A program made the position numbers and the translations under genes. Below the pieces are notes generated by a model. That model worked only from the letters and a program-made list of their open reading frames with translations. It ran no database searches and was not told where the DNA came from. Shown here one piece after another: positions 60,213-64,000 of a stretch of DNA of 64,000 nucleotides. Within the stretch, counting starts at the first letter, position 1. Every line of letters begins with the position of its first letter. The stretch is from Acidimicrobiia bacterium (GTDB lineage Bacteria > Actinomycetota > Acidimicrobiia > IMCC26256 > PALSA-555): positions 23,472-87,471 of the forward strand of contig JBBECS010000003.1 of assembly GCA_040881685.1 (NCBI GenBank), read 5' to 3'.

Positions 60213-62753
60213 TCAGGGGGCGTCGGGCTCGGCGAGCTCCACTTCGACCGAGAAGGCCGTTGCCTCGACGAGGTCGATGTCTCGAGCTCGCGACGCCTCG
60301 CGCACGTCATCGAGCGCGAGTTGCAGCGCTGCGAGCCGCGCAGTCGTGTCGCTAACGACGATTCGCAGCGCTTCGGTACGGAGCGATCGCTGCGCCGTCG
60401 TCTTGGCCTTTCGCACCTCACCGAGAACCTCGGCGGCGACCGCGAACACCAGGGGGTCGCCGCCGCCCGCCGCCCCGCGGAGGGGCGCCGGGTCTGGCCA
60501 GCCGGCGCGGTGCACGGACCCCTCCCGCCACCACGACCACACCTCCTCGGTCACGAACGGAAGGTGTGGCGCGAAGAGCCGAATCAGGGTGTCGAGCACG
60601 AGTTGGAGCGCGCTGCGAGCTGATTCCGCACCGCTGTCCCCGTAGGCCCGCTGCTTGACCAACTCGACGTAGTCGTCGCAGAACGACCAGAAGAAACGCT
60701 CGGTCCGCTCGAGCGCGCGTGCATAGTCATAGGTGTCGAACGCGCGGGTCGTCTCCTCGACGAGATCGGCGAGGTCCGCCAGCAGCGCACGATCGACGGG
60801 TGCGTTCGCGCTGCTCGCGTCACGCGCTTCACCCATCACGCCAAGCGCGAACTTCGACGCGTTCAGGATCTTGATCGCCAGTCGGCGTCCGACCTTCATC
60901 TGGCCGTAGTCGACCGCGGTATCGACGCCCGGGCGGCCATTCAACGCCCAGTACCGGAGCGCGTCCGGCCCGTACTCGTCCACAAGAGGCATCGGCGTGA
61001 CGACATTGCCGAACGACTTCGACATCTTCTTCCGGTCGGGGTCGAGGACCCAGCCGTTGATCGCGGTGTCGCGCCACGGCAGCGTGCCATGCTCGAAGTG
61101 AGATCGCACCACGGTCGCGAACAGCCACGTGCGGATGATCTCGGGGCCCTGCGGACGCAGATCCATCGGAAAGGTGCGGCTGAACAGGTCGGTGTCGCCT
61201 TCCCACTCGCACGCGATCTGTGGCGTGAGCGACGAGGTGGCCCACGTGTCCATGATGTCGGAATCGCCGATGAAGCCGCCGGGCTTCGCGCGTTGATCGG
61301 CTTCATAGCCAGCCGGCACGTCGCTCGACGGGTCGACGGGTAGCACGTCCTCGGCGGGAAGCAACGGGTCGGCGTAGTCGGCACTCCCGTCGTCGTCGAC
61401 TCGATACCAGACGGGGAAAGGCACCCCGAAGAACCGCTGCCGGCTGATCAACCAGTCGCCGTTGAGCCCCTCGACCCAAGTCTCGTAGCGGGTTCGCATG
61501 TGCGGTGGATGCCACTCGAGGTCGCGACCGCGCGCGAGCAACTGGTCGCGCAGCTGTTCAACGCGCGCGCCGTTGCGGATGTACCACTGCCGCGTGGTGA
61601 CGATCTCGAGCGGGCGATCGCCCTTCTCGTAGTACTTCACCTCATGGGTGATCTCACGCGGCTCACCGATGAGTTCACCCGACTCGACGAGCAACTCAAC
61701 GATGCGCTTCTGCGCCTGCTTGATGGTCTTGCCTGCGAGCTCGGCGTAGGCCGCCTGGGGCCCGGGGCCAACGATCACGTCAGGTGGGATGTCCTTGATG
61801 CGCCCGTCCCAGTCGACGATCGCTCGCGCCGGCAGGTCGAGCTCGCGCCACCAGACCACGTCGGTGGTGTCCCCGAACGTGCAGATCATCGCGATCCCCG
61901 AACCCTTCTCAGGATCCGCGAGCTGATGCGGCAGGACCGGGACCTCGACATCGAAGAGGGGTGTGTGGACAGTGGTCCCGAACAGCGGCTTGTACCGGTC
62001 GTCGTCGGGATGTGCCACGAGCGCAACGCATGCCGGGATGAGCTCCGGTCGCGTTGTCTCGATGATGACGGGGTCTGTCCCCTCGCGGTGGAACTTGACG
62101 GCGTGGTACGCGCCCGCCGTCGGGCGGTCCTCGAGCTCGGCCTGCGCGACGGCGGTGCGGAAGTCGATGTCCCAGAGCGTCGGCGACTCAGCCGCGTACG
62201 CTTCGCCACGCCTCAGGTTGCGCAGGAAGGCGCGTTGTGAGACGCGCCGTGCGGCGGTTCCGACGGTTGTGTACGTCAGCTTCCAGTCGACGGAGAGACC
62301 GAGCTTGCGCCACAGCTCTTCGAACTTCTGCTCGTCTTCCACGACAAGTCGTCCGCACAACTCGACGAAGTTGGGACGGGAGATCGCGACCGCTTGCTTG
62401 GGAGGCTTCGCGGGCGGCTCGAACGACGGGTCGTACGGGAGGGACGGGTCGCAGCGCACCCCGAAGTAGTTCTGGACGCGGCGTTCCGTCGGCAAGCCGT
62501 TGTCGTCCCACCCCATTGGGTAGAACAGCTCGCGACCGGTCATGCGGCGGTAGCGCGCGTTGGCGTCGGTCTGCACATATCCGAACGCCGATCCCATGTG
62601 CAGCGAGCCGGAGACGGTCGGCGGCGGCGTGTCGATCGAGAAGATGTCCTCGCGCGACTTCGACCGGTCGAAGGCGTAGGTGCCGTCGGCCTCCCAGCGC
62701 GCCGACCACTTGTCTTCGAGCCCGTCGAGCGAAGGCTTCTCCGGCACGCCCAT
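60213..62753 (-). CDS. valS: valyl-tRNA synthetase
   Basis: Class I synthetase with a CP1 editing domain. 846 residues. HIGH-type HMGS in TVSGSLHMGSAFGYVQTDAN, FYPMGWDDNGLPTERRVQN, VKYYEKGDRPLEIVTTRQWY, KMSKS in DRKKMSKSFGNVVTP, and an anticodon domain. The C-terminal coiled-coil arm of most bacterial ValRS is absent or very short, as in the type common in actinobacteria. TAGACT 6 nt before the ATG predicts a leaderless mRNA. folC follows with 1 nt between. Confidence 0.96.
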   Translation of the reverse strand: MGVPEKPSLDGLEDKWSARWEADGTYAFDRSKSREDIFSIDTPPPTVSGSLHMGSAFGYVQTDANARYRRMTGRELFYPMGWDDNGLPTERRVQNYFGVRCDPSLPYDPSFEPPAKPPKQAVAISRPNFVELCGRLVVEDEQKFEELWRKLGLSVDWKLTYTTVGTAARRVSQRAFLRNLRRGEAYAAESPTLWDIDFRTAVAQAELEDRPTAGAYHAVKFHREGTDPVIIETTRPELIPACVALVAHPDDDRYKPLFGTTVHTPLFDVEVPVLPHQLADPEKGSGIAMICTFGDTTDVVWWRELDLPARAIVDWDGRIKDIPPDVIVGPGPQAAYAELAGKTIKQAQKRIVELLVESGELIGEPREITHEVKYYEKGDRPLEIVTTRQWYIRNGARVEQLRDQLLARGRDLEWHPPHMRTRYETWVEGLNGDWLISRQRFFGVPFPVWYRVDDDGSADYADPLLPAEDVLPVDPSSDVPAGYEADQRAKPGGFIGDSDIMDTWATSSLTPQIACEWEGDTDLFSRTFPMDLRPQGPEIIRTWLFATVVRSHFEHGTLPWRDTAINGWVLDPDRKKMSKSFGNVVTPMPLVDEYGPDALRYWALNGRPGVDTAVDYGQMKVGRRLAIKILNASKFALGVMGEARDASSANAPVDRALLADLADLVEETTRAFDTYDYARALERTERFFWSFCDDYVELVKQRAYGDSGAESARSALQLVLDTLIRLFAPHLPFVTEEVWSWWREGSVHRAGWPDPAPLRGAAGGGDPLVFAVAAEVLGEVRKAKTTAQRSLRTEALRIVVSDTTARLAALQLALDDVREASRARDIDLVEATAFSVEVELAEPDAP

Positions 62754-62759
62754 CAGGTC

Positions 62760-62765
62760 AGTCTA
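62760..62765 (-). promoter_or_regulatory. valS -10 element
   Basis: TAGACT on the minus strand, 6 nt before the valS ATG; predicted leaderless transcript in the 90-bp gap after clpX. The same gap holds GGCGGC-N8-GCCGCC (62817-62836), a possible clpX terminator. Confidence 0.45.
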
Positions 62766-62843
62766 CGAACTACGCCCTCGATCTTGACCTTGGTCTTGAC
62801 CCTTTCGGAAAGCCCGGCGGCGGCGAAGCCTTGCCGCCTGGCA

Positions 62844-64000
<1,157 letters not shown>

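Overview
The window is a gene-dense piece of a high-GC bacterial chromosome. No gap between genes exceeds about 230 bases, and no insertion sequence, prophage, CRISPR array or rRNA gene was seen. Gene content points to Actinomycetota: a BldD-type regulator, an ECF sigma factor with an RskA-type anti-sigma factor, an actinobacterial-style LeuRS, a caa3-type cytochrome oxidase with CtaG, and apparently many leaderless transcripts. The gene order suggests Acidimicrobiia or a close relative, but that class assignment is inference.

Layout from left to right. 1-9.6 kb: ppdK (cut by the left edge), a J-domain/RDD membrane protein, glyS and recO on the minus strand; a secreted TIMP-like protein; uppS and a diacylglycerol kinase divergent from each other; then a membrane cupredoxin and ctaG. 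9.2-13.5 kb: cytochrome oxidase genes for subunits IV, III, I and II. 13.7-20.4 kb: era, corC-like, ybeY, phoH, a PAS-PAS-GGDEF-EAL protein and a BldD homologue. 20.4-24.8 kb: rsmE, dnaJ and hrcA behind a CIRCE operator, then rskA-like and ECF sigma genes. 24.9-34.6 kb: a small orphan, lepA, rpsT, holA, folP-like, comEC, comEA, leuS. 34.7-39.3 kb: tRNA-Ala(GGC), an uncharacterised protein with a nucleotidyltransferase-like motif, a divergent HisH/HisF-like pair, rsfS, nadD and an ACT-domain protein. 39.3-46.1 kb: a CoxE-like VWA protein with a MoxR ATPase, proA, proB, obgE, rpmA, rplU. 46.2-58.2 kb: rng, a DUF2344 gene, a B12-type radical SAM gene, rodA, mrdA, a Tat-exported amidohydrolase, mreD, mreC, mreB. 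58.4-64 kb: ndk, folC, valS, clpX (cut by the right edge).

Most genes form long minus-strand operons with 4-bp stop/start overlaps: oxidase biogenesis, late 30S and ribosome assembly (era, ybeY, rsfS, obgE), rod-shape cell-wall synthesis, and heat-shock control.

The most unusual signal is a dispersed, structured intercistronic repeat. At least eight copies, plus one degenerate copy, lie in the minus-strand orientation between co-directional genes. Each ends in a conserved GAGAGCGG box just before the next gene. Fuller copies carry hairpins whose stems differ between copies but keep base-pairing. Two copies have been read into proteins (the C-terminus of FolC and the N-terminus of oxidase subunit IV). 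Other points of interest are the BldD/GGDEF-EAL neighbourhood, an orphan HisH/HisF-like pair lacking the HisF catalytic Asp130, and a Tat-exported amidohydrolase with altered metal ligands inside the mre/mrdA/rodA operon.
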